The notes under the pieces: generated by a model
The model's database searches: none
What the model was told of the DNA's origin: nothing
The model's input: only the letters and a program-made list of their open reading frames with translations
Position numbers and translations under genes: made by a program
In this document: positions 1 through 8,225 of the stretch, piece after piece
Numbering within the stretch: position 1 is the stretch's first letter
Layout of the letters: each line of letters starts with the position of its first letter
Source: D2472 sp964444385
GTDB taxonomy: Bacteria; Pseudomonadota; Gammaproteobacteria; Magnimaribacterales; D2472
Assembly: GCA_964444385.1 (NCBI GenBank)
Contig: CAYUHD010000006.1
Location: 1-40,192, forward strand
Length of the DNA: 40,192 bases
Direction of reading: 5' to 3'

Positions 1-984
1 GGCCATTCTAAGAACATCTTCTTCAATTCCGTTTGTTACAGGATCATCGCCTGCAAAGACAGATAGAAATGGTTTGGTTGAAATATTAAAAAAATCTCTT
101 GCTTCTTTTTGAGCATCTAAAGATGCATCTGGCAGCACTGGAACATGGCTTGGCATGGCTCGAGGACCCATTTTATATGTCGAGTCTGGGAAAGGTGCGT
201 CATAAGCTTTAACTAGGTCCGAGGTAAATGGTGACAGCTTTCCTAAGCCCATGCTTTCAAAAAGATATTGCCCCATCATTGACAATTTAGATCTTTTTTC
301 CATCATGGTTGAGTTGATAAATCCTATTGGTAAATTTTCAGTATCCCAGCAAAATTTTTGCCAATACATAAATTTTAATGCTGGATGAAAAGTTGCAGAT
401 GAATCTTTTGAAAGACTCTTCCCATCCATTTGCATAACCTCTTTTTGCATGCTCATTGGGGTGAGTTTCAAATCACTTTCTCTAAAAGCTTTAACTTGAT
501 CTATAACCTCTTGAGGCACGTCCGGGTTATAAGGCAATCCAGTATTTCCCATTGATACCTTAATAAATCGATCTGGATCTTGGGCAACCATACGCAAGCC
601 AATAAGTCCTCCCCAATCCTGACCAAAAAAAGTGAGATTAGAGAAATTGTTTTCTTTTAACCATGCGCCCATCCAATCTACCTGCCTTTGATAGCTGTAG
701 TCCTCTCGAGCTGCAGGTTTATCTGATTTGCCATATCCAGGTAAATCAGGTGCGATAACCCTAACTCCAGCCTCCGTCAGAAATGGGATCATGCGCGCAT
801 AGAGATAACTCCAAACGGGTTGACCATGCATAGCCAATAATATGGAGCCATCTTTTGGACCCTCATCAACATGATGAATTCTTAAATCCGTGCCATCGTG
901 AGTTTTGATGGTTGTGTAATGGGGTTCAAAAGGATATTCCTTTAAATTTTGAAATCTTTCTTCTGGTGTTCTTAATATTTCCAT
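1..984 (-). CDS. Haloalkane dehalogenase, HLD-I-like (partial, C-terminus off the left edge)
   Basis: Alpha/beta-hydrolase expected to cleave carbon-halogen bonds of haloalkanes with water, in the cytoplasm. I translated 328 codons from ATG at 984 to the window edge. Visible are the oxyanion-hole segment HGQPVWSYLY (residues 53-62), the nucleophile elbow GQDWGG with Asp123 followed by the halide-binding Trp124, the HLD-I-typical stretch YDAPFPDSTYK, and VFAGDDPVT near the end, which supplies the candidate catalytic acid. The catalytic His lies beyond the edge and cannot be checked. Asp rather than Ser at the elbow, with Trp next, separates it from esterases; epoxide hydrolase is the main alternative. 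It starts 1 nt after the stop of the GST-like gene, so translation is probably coupled and it is the last visible gene of the operon starting at 2952. Confidence 0.85.
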   Translation of the reverse strand, partial: MEILRTPEERFQNLKEYPFEPHYTTIKTHDGTDLRIHHVDEGPKDGSILLAMHGQPVWSYLYARMIPFLTEAGVRVIAPDLPGYGKSDKPAAREDYSYQRQVDWMGAWLKENNFSNLTFFGQDWGGLIGLRMVAQDPDRFIKVSMGNTGLPYNPDVPQEVIDQVKAFRESDLKLTPMSMQKEVMQMDGKSLSKDSSATFHPALKFMYWQKFCWDTENLPIGFINSTMMEKRSKLSMMGQYLFESMGLGKLSPFTSDLVKAYDAPFPDSTYKMGPRAMPSHVPVLPDASLDAQKEARDFFNISTKPFLSVFAGDDPVTNGIEEDVLRMA

Positions 985-985
985 T

Positions 986-2026
986 TTAAGTTTTAACAAT
1001 TAAATTGCTGCATGCTGTTGAATCTAAAAAATCTCTGATTTGATTTTGATCGTCTTGGTTTAGAGCTTGGAATTCATCATTAATCCACTGTAAGCACTTT
1101 GCTTGATAGGGAAAGCTTCTTTGCTCCCATTTAGCACCATCAATTTTTGCAACCCAAGTTTCTTTATTTAAGGTTACTGCTTTAGCATTAGCTAATAATG
1201 CAGGTATGTAGGCTCTTCCAAATTCTTTAAAAAGATCAAATAGGCTTTCTTTTGCATCCTCATAGCTAAGCCAATCATTTTCAACGGGTTCTAGCCCACT
1301 CATGTCTTCCATTTTATCTACCCAAGCAATTACCCGAGGTGAAACCTCATAAGCAATTTCTCTAGAAGTGGGATCAAAACAAACAAGCTGGGTAAGCTGT
1401 CCATAGATAGCATAATCTGCTGAGGACGGACGGTGACCAAATAAAAATGGATTCAGTGATAAGCAATCTTCAAGTTGTTGAAGAAATCTCTTGTAACTTG
1501 CTTCAATGATAGGAGCCGTTGTTTCATTTGATCCAACTACCCATAAGCGACTTATCTGCCATTCTGAAACATGCTTCTTAAAATCTTGGTGGACTTCATT
1601 ATCTAGACTAACATCATGCATTAAGGGCAAAATAGTTCCTGCTTTTTCTATGTCTGCTTTAAAGTGCCATCTGTAATGAAACATGAATTTAGTTACCCAC
1701 TCATCGCCAAAATCTTCTATAACATAATTTAAAAAAACCAATTTTGGATCAGTAGGAATAACGCTCCGAGCTTGGAATTCATGTTCTAAATGACGAATAA
1801 TTGGAGTTGAATCAGTGATTGCTTTTTTAGTTCCATCAACATCAAAAATCATTACCGGTAACAAAACTGGCTTTGGCTCTTCGACATCAAGTTTTTTTAT
1901 AAGTTCTCTAGGATCTCCCCACTCTATTGCATAGGGAATCCTGCGATAACGCATAAGCGCAACCATCTTTCTGGTATAAGGTGATGCAGGGTTTCCAGCT
2001 ATTGGAATAGGATTTAAACTTCTCAT
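986..2026 (-). CDS. Glutathione S-transferase-fold protein
   Basis: A 346-residue protein whose first 90 residues look like a thioredoxin-fold GST N-domain: a short beta strand, then NPASPYTRKMVALMRYR, where the SPYTRK segment sits where GSTs bind the glutathione thiol, and later DSTPIIRHLE, matching the conserved Glu/Asp-Ser-x-x-Ile GSH-binding turn. The rest is helical, with the GST C-domain-like PFLFGHRPSSADYAIYGQL near residue 195. It is about 100 residues longer than a classic GST. Substrate unknown. It sits between the NMO-like gene (2 nt spacing) and the dehalogenase (1 nt spacing), so a role in conjugating or reducing a reactive product of its neighbours is plausible but inferred. Confidence 0.8.
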   Translation of the reverse strand: MRSLNPIPIAGNPASPYTRKMVALMRYRRIPYAIEWGDPRELIKKLDVEEPKPVLLPVMIFDVDGTKKAITDSTPIIRHLEHEFQARSVIPTDPKLVFLNYVIEDFGDEWVTKFMFHYRWHFKADIEKAGTILPLMHDVSLDNEVHQDFKKHVSEWQISRLWVVGSNETTAPIIEASYKRFLQQLEDCLSLNPFLFGHRPSSADYAIYGQLTQLVCFDPTSREIAYEVSPRVIAWVDKMEDMSGLEPVENDWLSYEDAKESLFDLFKEFGRAYIPALLANAKAVTLNKETWVAKIDGAKWEQRSFPYQAKCLQWINDEFQALNQDDQNQIRDFLDSTACSNLIVKT

Positions 2027-2028
2027 TT

Positions 2029-2952
2029 TTAAAATGCTTGAGACGACATTTTTTTACATGTCTCATTAAACTCTGAAATAGTTTCCTCGATGATTTGTAA
2101 AACTGGCTTTATCTCATCAATCAATCCAACTGACTGACCAGTAAGAGCTGGGGCAGCATTCATATCACCACCAAAATAAAGATCTTGAATTTTCATCATA
2201 TCGGTCATTTCCATGACTCCGGCATCATGAATTTTTTTGGTAAATTCAGTTTTTAAAGCTCTAATACAGGGTTTAGATTTCTTATTAAGAATCCATGTTC
2301 CTTGTTCATCTGAATCAAGAATAGAATTTTTAAAATTTTCATGTACTGGGCTTTCTTTGGAAGATACAAACCTAGTACCCATCTGGATGCCTTCTGCTCC
2401 CGCGGCAAATGCTGCAGCCATTCCTACCCCATCAACTATTCCTCCTGCAGCAATAATTGGTAGATCAGTATGTTTTCTTATTGCTTGAATCAAAACAATC
2501 AAACCAACCTCTTCAGGGCTTTTAAAACCACCGCCTTCGGTGCCTTCTATAACTAAACCATCAACACCTGCATCAGCTGCCTTCATAGCACCAGCTAAAC
2601 TTGGCACTGCATGAAAAACTTTGATTCCAGCATCTTTAAGAGTATGAATATATTTTCCAGGATCGCCTGCAGAGGTTGTAACAAACTTTATATCCTGTTC
2701 TAACACTAACTCAATCATACTTTCGTCTCTTAAGAACATTAAAGGTAAATTCACACCAAAAGGTTTATCTGTCAGTTTAGACATAGCTATAATCTCAGCT
2801 TTACAGTTTTCAGTTTCTCCAGATGAAGTTTCAATTATTCCAAAACCCCCAGCATTTGAGACAGCTGAAGCAAGCTGGCTTCTTGCAATCCAGCCCATAG
2901 GCGCTTGAATGATTGGGTATTTAACTCCTAAGATTTCAGTTACTCTATTCAT
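2029..2952 (-). CDS. Nitronate monooxygenase-like / FabK-like flavoprotein
   Basis: TIM-barrel FMN protein of the 2-nitropropane dioxygenase family, 307 residues from the chosen start. Visible: N-terminal YPIIQAPMGWI (the family's P-I-x-Q-x-P-M-G phosphate loop region), SNAGGFGII, and the FMN-binding IIAAGGIVDG and EGIQMGTRFV segments. The loop that in nitronate monooxygenases reads GxEAGGH carries the catalytic His; here it reads EGTEGGGFKSP, with Phe in that place, so the nitronate activity is uncertain. I start at ATG 2952 because the family begins right before the TEILG segment, and because an upstream in-frame TTG at 2964 would lie inside the promoter and palindrome. There is no Shine-Dalgarno sequence. 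First gene of the operon with the GST-like and dehalogenase genes. Confidence 0.8.
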   Translation of the reverse strand: MNRVTEILGVKYPIIQAPMGWIARSQLASAVSNAGGFGIIETSSGETENCKAEIIAMSKLTDKPFGVNLPLMFLRDESMIELVLEQDIKFVTTSAGDPGKYIHTLKDAGIKVFHAVPSLAGAMKAADAGVDGLVIEGTEGGGFKSPEEVGLIVLIQAIRKHTDLPIIAAGGIVDGVGMAAAFAAGAEGIQMGTRFVSSKESPVHENFKNSILDSDEQGTWILNKKSKPCIRALKTEFTKKIHDAGVMEMTDMMKIQDLYFGGDMNAAPALTGQSVGLIDEIKPVLQIIEETISEFNETCKKMSSQAF

Positions 2953-2962
2953 AATAACTAAC

Positions 2963-2990
2963 AATATCTATTGACATAAATTATGTCAAT
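2963..2990 (-). promoter_or_regulatory. Promoter of the NMO-GST-dehalogenase operon
   Basis: On the minus strand a perfect -35 TTGACA (2990-2985) is followed after 16 nt by GATATT (2968-2963), a 4/6 match to the -10 consensus. The start of transcription would be near 2956, 4 nt before the ATG at 2952, so the mRNA would be almost leaderless. The -35 lies inside one arm of the palindrome. Confidence 0.55.
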
Positions 2991-2996
2991 AGATAT
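2964..2996. promoter_or_regulatory. 33-bp perfect palindromic operator between divergent tetR and NMO operon
   Basis: The arms are 16 bp each (2964-2979 and 2981-2996) and are exact reverse complements around a single central A at 2980; the core is TTGACATAAATTATGTCAA. The site covers the -35 of both divergent promoters and touches both -10 boxes. TetR repressors usually bind such palindromes next to their own gene, so binding by the product of 3010-3576 with autorepression and control of the operon is a strong inference. Confidence 0.85.
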
Positions 2997-2999
2997 ATT
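2971..2999 (+). promoter_or_regulatory. Promoter of the tetR gene
   Basis: TTGACA (2971-2976), 17 nt spacer, TATATT (2994-2999): a near-consensus sigma-70 promoter. Predicted transcription start is near 3006, only 4 nt before the ATG at 3010, with no room for a Shine-Dalgarno site. It overlaps the palindrome almost completely, which fits autorepression. Confidence 0.7.
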
Positions 3000-3009
3000 C
3001 AAATGAGAT

Positions 3010-3576
3010 ATGGCTAAGCAAGACGGAAGAACATTACGAAGCGTTAGAAGTCAAAAACTGATTGTTGCCGCTGTTATCAAATTAATTAGAGCAGGCAATT
3101 TGGAGCCTACAGCTCAAGTGGTTGCTGATGAGTCTGGTGTTGGCATAAGAACGGTATTTAGACAATTTGATGATATGGAAAACCTACTCAAATCAGTAGA
3201 TGCTGAATTAAGCAAGGATTACAATTTTGAAGTTAAATTTGATCCTTCTTCCTCTTTCAATGATCGCCTTTCAGCAGCTATAAATCACCTCTATTCAGGT
3301 TATAAAAAACACAAAATAATAATGTTCATGACTGTTTCTAAAATGTGGAAATACAAATTCTTACGGGAAAACTATTTGAATTATCAAAAGAAAATAAAGC
3401 AAAAAACGGAGGAAGTAATTCCTGAAGTATTAAATTTTGATGATGAGTCACAACATCTGTTTCACGCAACTTTGTCCTTTGCTTTATGGTCAAGATTGCA
3501 AGGACAGGGTCTTAATAAAGATCAAATTAAAAGTGCAATGTTTAGGCAATGCATGATGATCTTAAATGAGAATTAA
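3010..3576 (+). CDS. TetR-family transcriptional regulator
   Basis: A 188-residue protein of typical TetR length. The N-terminal DNA-binding domain is clear: a helix around IVAAVIKLIRAG, then TAQVVADESGVGIRTVFRQF (about residues 36-55), the helix-turn-helix with the family's aromatic residue at the end of the recognition helix. The remaining 130 residues are the variable helical ligand-binding domain; the ligand is not predictable. It is divergent from the NMO-GST-dehalogenase operon across a perfect palindrome, so it most likely represses that operon and itself until an inducer, perhaps an organohalogen or lipid-derived compound, binds. Its stop shares bases with the stop of the convergent acyl-CoA synthetase (TTAA at 3573-3576). 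No ribosome binding site is seen. Confidence 0.88.
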   Translation: MAKQDGRTLRSVRSQKLIVAAVIKLIRAGNLEPTAQVVADESGVGIRTVFRQFDDMENLLKSVDAELSKDYNFEVKFDPSSSFNDRLSAAINHLYSGYKKHKIIMFMTVSKMWKYKFLRENYLNYQKKIKQKTEEVIPEVLNFDDESQHLFHATLSFALWSRLQGQGLNKDQIKSAMFRQCMMILNEN

Positions 3577-5381
3577 TACCCAGCCTTCTCAGAATTAATT
3601 GTTTGTAACCATTCATTATCTAAAGCTTGATAATTGCTTGAATTAGGTTTCAAGCAATAAACAGTATCAGTGATTTTGCCAATATCAAATGCTTCGTTTC
3701 TAAGATCATTTTTCTTTAGCTTAAAAGTCCCTGTGGTATCCATTTCTTGAATAATTCGTATAAAAAGAGGGCGTGCATACTTTGGAAGACTGCTCTGCAC
3801 ATAATCAGAGAATCCGTCCCAATCGAAACTGTTAACATCATCAAGACTAAAAGCTGCCATACCTGCCCTACCCTCACAGCCAGGAATTTTAACCCCGTAA
3901 ACATTTGACATATTTACATCCTTGAAACCATTTAAGATCTCACCAACCTCATTGGTTGATACATTTTCTGATTTCCATCTAAAAGTATCGCCCACTCTAT
4001 CCACAAATTGATAATGCGTTTTACCTAATGAATAGCCTACATCGACTGTTCTAATCAGATCACCAGTATTAAACCAAGCGTCACCTTCTTCAAAGACATC
4101 TCGTAAAATTTTCTTTTCTGTTGCTTGCGCATCTGTGTAGCCATTAAAGACTGCATTAGGCCCTATTTTTATAATTAATAAACCTGGATCATGATTTATT
4201 ATTTTTCTACAAAAACCATCGTCACTTTTTAGGATTTCATCTTCTGCAACATCATATTCAATTAAAACAACATCTGCACTTGTCATTCCAATGGTTTTAT
4301 CTTTGTTTAAAAGATTCATGAAAAGTGCATTACCTTCACTTGCTCCATAAATCTCTACTATTCTATTTACTCCAAATCTATCTTTAAAAGTATCCCAAAC
4401 ATCCGGCCTAAGACCATTCCCAACCATAACATTTAGTGGATTGTTTAACTCAGCTTGAGTGGGGTCTTGATTAGCAAGATATCTGCAAAGCTCTCCGATA
4501 TAGACGAGAGCGGTTGTGTTGTGTTTTTGCACTTCTTCCCAAAAAGAAGAAGCTGAGAATTTTCTTTTTATAAAAGTTGATGCTCCTGCCTGAATTACCG
4601 CACAAAGACCTAACATCAAGCCAGTTGAATGATACAAAGGAAGGCTGTTATGCATGCAGTCTGTCTCATCAATACGATAACCAGCCATTTTAATATTAAT
4701 AGAAGCGGCCATAAGTTTTTGATTAGGGCAGATTGCTGCCTTTGGGACTCCTGTAGTACCAGAAGTAAAGATAAAACAAGCCACATCTTTTGCCTTAACA
4801 AAATTTGTTTCTTCTAAATTTTCATCCTTACTTGAATCTATCTTGGCTTTCAAGTCTATTGCCCATTCAGGCAGTGAATAGTTGGGAGTATCTTCAACCC
4901 AAAGCAAATCCTCTTGTTTGGTAATATTTATTTGATCTAAAACATCTTCCAGGGGTTTTGCGCGTTCTGCGCCAACAATGCATTTAATTGAGTCAGATGA
5001 GTTGATGCAGTGAACTAGGGGATCGCCAGTTAAACTGGTATTAATTAAAACGGCTATTGCTCCAATCTTATTTAAAGCTAACAAAGAAATTACAAAGCTA
5101 GGGCGATTCTCCATAAACATCACTACCCTATCGCCGTGTTTCACACCAGTTGCTACAAAATACCTTGCCAGGCTATTGGCTGCTTTATTGATTTGCGCAT
5201 AAGTCCAAGTTTCATTTTCAAAATGTAAAAAGGGCCTATCCGAAAATTTTTCTGTTGTATCTTGAAATGAATGAGCTAGTGAAGCTTGGTCATCTGGATC
5301 TGGGAACTTGTATCGAAGAACTGGAATGAGATACCTAAGTTCACCAAGAACCCTAAAAAACTCTTTGATTTTATTGAACAA
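3573..5381 (-). CDS. FATP-type long/very-long-chain acyl-CoA synthetase
   Basis: ATP-dependent ligase that adenylates a fatty acid and transfers it to coenzyme A, 602 residues. The AMP-binding motif IFTSGTTGVPKAA lies at residues 204-216, the segment EIYGASEGN near 343-351, and the signature DRVGDTFRWKSENVSTNEV at 461-479, which is diagnostic of the fatty-acid transport protein (SLC27/FadD6-like) branch rather than E. coli FadD. The N-terminus is only weakly hydrophobic, so membrane association is uncertain. The start is TTG at 5381, preceded by GGGGAAAG; the only upstream in-frame candidate before a stop is an ATT at 5405. It lies 108 nt downstream of astB with its own candidate promoter, and converges on tetR. 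It probably activates exogenous or unusual carboxylic acids. Confidence 0.87.
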   Translation of the reverse strand: MFNKIKEFFRVLGELRYLIPVLRYKFPDPDDQASLAHSFQDTTEKFSDRPFLHFENETWTYAQINKAANSLARYFVATGVKHGDRVVMFMENRPSFVISLLALNKIGAIAVLINTSLTGDPLVHCINSSDSIKCIVGAERAKPLEDVLDQINITKQEDLLWVEDTPNYSLPEWAIDLKAKIDSSKDENLEETNFVKAKDVACFIFTSGTTGVPKAAICPNQKLMAASINIKMAGYRIDETDCMHNSLPLYHSTGLMLGLCAVIQAGASTFIKRKFSASSFWEEVQKHNTTALVYIGELCRYLANQDPTQAELNNPLNVMVGNGLRPDVWDTFKDRFGVNRIVEIYGASEGNALFMNLLNKDKTIGMTSADVVLIEYDVAEDEILKSDDGFCRKIINHDPGLLIIKIGPNAVFNGYTDAQATEKKILRDVFEEGDAWFNTGDLIRTVDVGYSLGKTHYQFVDRVGDTFRWKSENVSTNEVGEILNGFKDVNMSNVYGVKIPGCEGRAGMAAFSLDDVNSFDWDGFSDYVQSSLPKYARPLFIRIIQEMDTTGTFKLKKNDLRNEAFDIGKITDTVYCLKPNSSNYQALDNEWLQTINSEKAGY

Positions 5382-5426
5382 TTTCTTTCCCCAAAAAAAT
5401 TTAATTAATCCTATATCCTAGATTAG

Positions 5427-5455
5427 CTATTATGAGATTCTATTCAACTTCGCAA
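5427..5455 (-). promoter_or_regulatory. Candidate promoter of the acyl-CoA synthetase gene
   Basis: In the 108-nt gap after astB, the minus strand carries TTGCGA (5455-5450), 17 nt, then TAATAG (5432-5427). Transcription would begin near 5420, giving a leader of about 40 nt. Moderate matches only; readthrough from the ast genes is the alternative. Confidence 0.35.
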
Positions 5456-5489
5456 CTAAATCCAAACATAAAAATACCTTAATCTAAAT

Positions 5490-6815
5490 TTAAATTTTTT
5501 GGAAATGGTAAATGGAACCTAAATCTAATAACTGGGTTAATTCATCTAAAAATCTATAGGACTCTTCCATTAATTTTAGATCAAATAAATCTTCTGGATT
5601 AAGTTTATCCCTGTAGTGCTTGCTCACTAGAGACCTTAAATCCATTAGTTTCTTTGGATTCAATAAGAATTTTTTATTTACTTGGTTAAACTCATTATCG
5701 TTAACCACTGTTTTAAATCTCAGACATGCTGGTCCGCCGCCATTCATCATGCTTTGACGAATGTCGACAAATTCAATGTGCTTTACAGGTGAAGAAGATT
5801 TAATTTCATCAAGCCACTGCATGCAATTTAGGTGATTTTGAACTTCTTCCGGAAGCAACATCATCATCTCATTATTCTCAACAGTAATTAATTGCGAGTT
5901 AAGAAGGTAACTTGATACTAGATCATCCAAAGAAATGTCTTCTGATAGAATTTCAAGGGCATGAAAACCTTTTATGTGATCTTTGAGATGGTGCAATACT
6001 CTTTCTAATTCCACTCTATCTGCAAAAGCTTCTTGGTGAAAAATAAAGACTTCTTCATTTGCAAGACTCACAATGTCGTTGTGAAAACTGCCAGATTTTA
6101 TAGCTAGATCATTTTGCCTTAAAAAAAGGGCCCTATCTGGATCAAGTTGATGCTGCTTTGATACGGCTTGAGAAATCTCTTCTGCCTGACGTGCAATGAC
6201 GCCTTGATGAATCTCAAAACCAGAACTCCCATAAACAAAAATTTGAAACCCAGGCTTTAAATGTTGAGCGCTTACTCTAAGATGGTTAGCCGCTCCTTCG
6301 TCACCGTATCCTGAAATATGAGTTATAGGATCATGAATCTGTGCAATTGATCCAAACATGAATTGCAATTGAATCTTGGTAAATTCAGATTCTATTGATC
6401 GATGAAACATGGAGTTTAGATTTGCCGGAGTAATATGAATACTTTGATCATAACTATCAATGCTTGGAGAAAATGTTGCAGCATTTGCTGCCCACATTGA
6501 CGATGCTGAATAAACATTTTTTAGAAGAGCTGGAGCTTGGTTGGCAACACGATTAAATACTTCCTCATCAGTACCTCCAAACCCTAGAGCTCTAATAGTT
6601 TGAAGATTGGGACGTTCATGCGGCAAAAAGAAACCCTGTGGAATTCCCTGCTCCATAATAATTCTCATCTTATCAAGGCCCTGCAATGCAGCAGCCTGCG
6701 GATTTGATGTTTGGTTAAGATGTTTTTGTGAAGCTAAATTACCGTTCGATAAGCCAGCATAATTATGAGTTGGTCCAATCAAACCATCAAAATTAATCTC
6801 TCCTGAATAAGTCAT
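5490..6815 (-). CDS. astB: N-succinylarginine dihydrolase
   Basis: Second enzyme of the arginine succinyltransferase pathway: removes two ammonia and one CO2 from N2-succinylarginine to give N2-succinylornithine, in the cytoplasm. The 441 residues match the usual length of about 445. The amidinotransferase-fold catalytic residues are visible: Glu173 in GDEGAANHLR, His245 in SGSFHNDIVS and Cys364 in GGGPACLRF, close to the numbering of E. coli AstB. The N-terminus EINFDGLIGPTHNYAGLSNGN is the family's substrate-binding start. It follows astD directly (stop TAG abuts the ATG), so it is the last gene of an astA-astD-astB operon. No astE follows. Confidence 0.96.
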   Translation of the reverse strand: MTYSGEINFDGLIGPTHNYAGLSNGNLASQKHLNQTSNPQAAALQGLDKMRIIMEQGIPQGFFLPHERPNLQTIRALGFGGTDEEVFNRVANQAPALLKNVYSASSMWAANAATFSPSIDSYDQSIHITPANLNSMFHRSIESEFTKIQLQFMFGSIAQIHDPITHISGYGDEGAANHLRVSAQHLKPGFQIFVYGSSGFEIHQGVIARQAEEISQAVSKQHQLDPDRALFLRQNDLAIKSGSFHNDIVSLANEEVFIFHQEAFADRVELERVLHHLKDHIKGFHALEILSEDISLDDLVSSYLLNSQLITVENNEMMMLLPEEVQNHLNCMQWLDEIKSSSPVKHIEFVDIRQSMMNGGGPACLRFKTVVNDNEFNQVNKKFLLNPKKLMDLRSLVSKHYRDKLNPEDLFDLKLMEESYRFLDELTQLLDLGSIYHFQKI

Positions 6816-8225
6816 CTAAAGTTTCTTAATAATCGAAGCCTTAGGCCAAGCACAATAATCAGCTGCATAAAAGCCTGCAGGCCTAAGATTGCCGCTTCGA
6901 CCTATACCACCAAACGGAAAAGCTCCTGAAGCACCTGTTGTAGTTGAATTAAAATTTATGACGCCTGCATTGATTCTTTGGGCAAAACCTTCAAATAATT
7001 CTTCATTATCTGAGATCAGTCCTGCTGCTAAGCCATATTTAGTGTTGTTTGCCGCCGCTATAGCCTCCTCAAAGGTATCTACAAATATGACCTGCAACAT
7101 TGGGCCGAAATTTTCCTCATCATAAGATTTTTTCATCCCAGTAATATTGATTAGACTTGGAGTTACTAGATTATAAGAATCTTTAACTTTATGAGCTCTA
7201 AGTATTGATTTTGCTCCTAGTTGAATGAGCTTCTCTTGGAAATTTAAAAACCCTTGAGTAGCCGAAGGGGAAATTAATGGCCCATAGTAAAGATCTGATG
7301 TATCGGAATATGAGAGTGATTGAATCTTTTGTTTGAGATTGGTGAGAATCTTCTTCCCATTACTTGTCTTTGATAAAATTAAACGTCGAGCACATGTGCA
7401 ACGCTGGCCTGAAGATATAAAAGCAGATTCAAAAATTAAATCTACTGCTACATTAATCTTTCTAGTTGACCAAACTACTAGCGGGTTGTTGCCCCCCAAC
7501 TCCAAGGCCAGAATTTTTTCTGGGTAATTAGCCATTATTTTACTTAGCTGCTTACCAACTTTATAACTCCCAGTAAACAGCAAGCCCTTATTAAGAGGAT
7601 GTTTACAAAGACCTTGGACAATATCTTTGCCTCCATGAATCATGTTAATAACGCCCGAAGGCAATCCGGCCTCGGTCCATAACATCATCATGTACTCTGC
7701 TACCATAGGAGTCGATTCGCTGGGCTTGAAGACAATAGTATTCCCCGCAATTAATGCAGGGGTAATATGTCCATTGGGTAAATGTAACGGAAAATTAAAT
7801 GGCCCTACTACCGACATAACACCATGCGATGCATGTTGGAGATTAGCCTGCATTGTACCTAGAGCATTTAACTTAGAGCCGGTACGTTTTTTATATGCAA
7901 GAATTGAATTATTTAATTTAGCCAATGTAGCTGCAACCTCTGATGCAGCATCAATATGGGTCTTACCTGTTTCAATTGAGATGAGCTGCGTCATGGCCAA
8001 TTTATTTTTTTCTAGCAAACCATAAAATTTTCTAATTACTTTAATTCGATCTTCGGGGGATAGAAGAGACCACTTAAAATGACTATCAGTGGCAGCATTC
8101 ATTGCAGCATTTAGTTGAGCAGTGTTGGCAAAATTTCCTTCCCATATAACTTCACCATTTATAGGGTTGATAGATTGAAAAGACTTACCCTTGCCAGAAG
8201 ACCATTTATTCTGAAAATAAAGCAT
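6816..8225 (-). CDS. astD: N-succinylglutamate 5-semialdehyde dehydrogenase
   Basis: NAD-dependent aldehyde dehydrogenase that oxidises N-succinylglutamate semialdehyde to N-succinylglutamate, fourth step of the ast pathway. Aldehyde dehydrogenase hallmarks are in order: GPFNFPLHLPNGH with Asn144, FKPSESTP (NAD-binding Lys), LELGGNNPLV with general base Glu242, and SSGQRCTCARR with nucleophile Cys276. The 469 residues are slightly fewer than in E. coli AstD. Its ATG overlaps the astA stop by one base (TAATG), and astB begins right after its own stop, so the three are surely cotranscribed. Assignment to AstD rather than another aldehyde dehydrogenase rests on both sequence and operon. Confidence 0.94.
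   Translation of the reverse strand: MLYFQNKWSSGKGKSFQSINPINGEVIWEGNFANTAQLNAAMNAATDSHFKWSLLSPEDRIKVIRKFYGLLEKNKLAMTQLISIETGKTHIDAASEVAATLAKLNNSILAYKKRTGSKLNALGTMQANLQHASHGVMSVVGPFNFPLHLPNGHITPALIAGNTIVFKPSESTPMVAEYMMMLWTEAGLPSGVINMIHGGKDIVQGLCKHPLNKGLLFTGSYKVGKQLSKIMANYPEKILALELGGNNPLVVWSTRKINVAVDLIFESAFISSGQRCTCARRLILSKTSNGKKILTNLKQKIQSLSYSDTSDLYYGPLISPSATQGFLNFQEKLIQLGAKSILRAHKVKDSYNLVTPSLINITGMKKSYDEENFGPMLQVIFVDTFEEAIAAANNTKYGLAAGLISDNEELFEGFAQRINAGVINFNSTTTGASGAFPFGGIGRSGNLRPAGFYAADYCAWPKASIIKKL

Noticed and set aside
2964..2996. Palindrome as a transcription terminator
   Set aside because: It is AT-rich, lies upstream of both genes, and contains clear promoter boxes; no T-tract follows a GC-rich stem.
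7642..8025. Plus-strand open frame opposite astD
   Set aside because: It is antisense to the well-conserved aldehyde dehydrogenase, has no ribosome binding site and no family motif.
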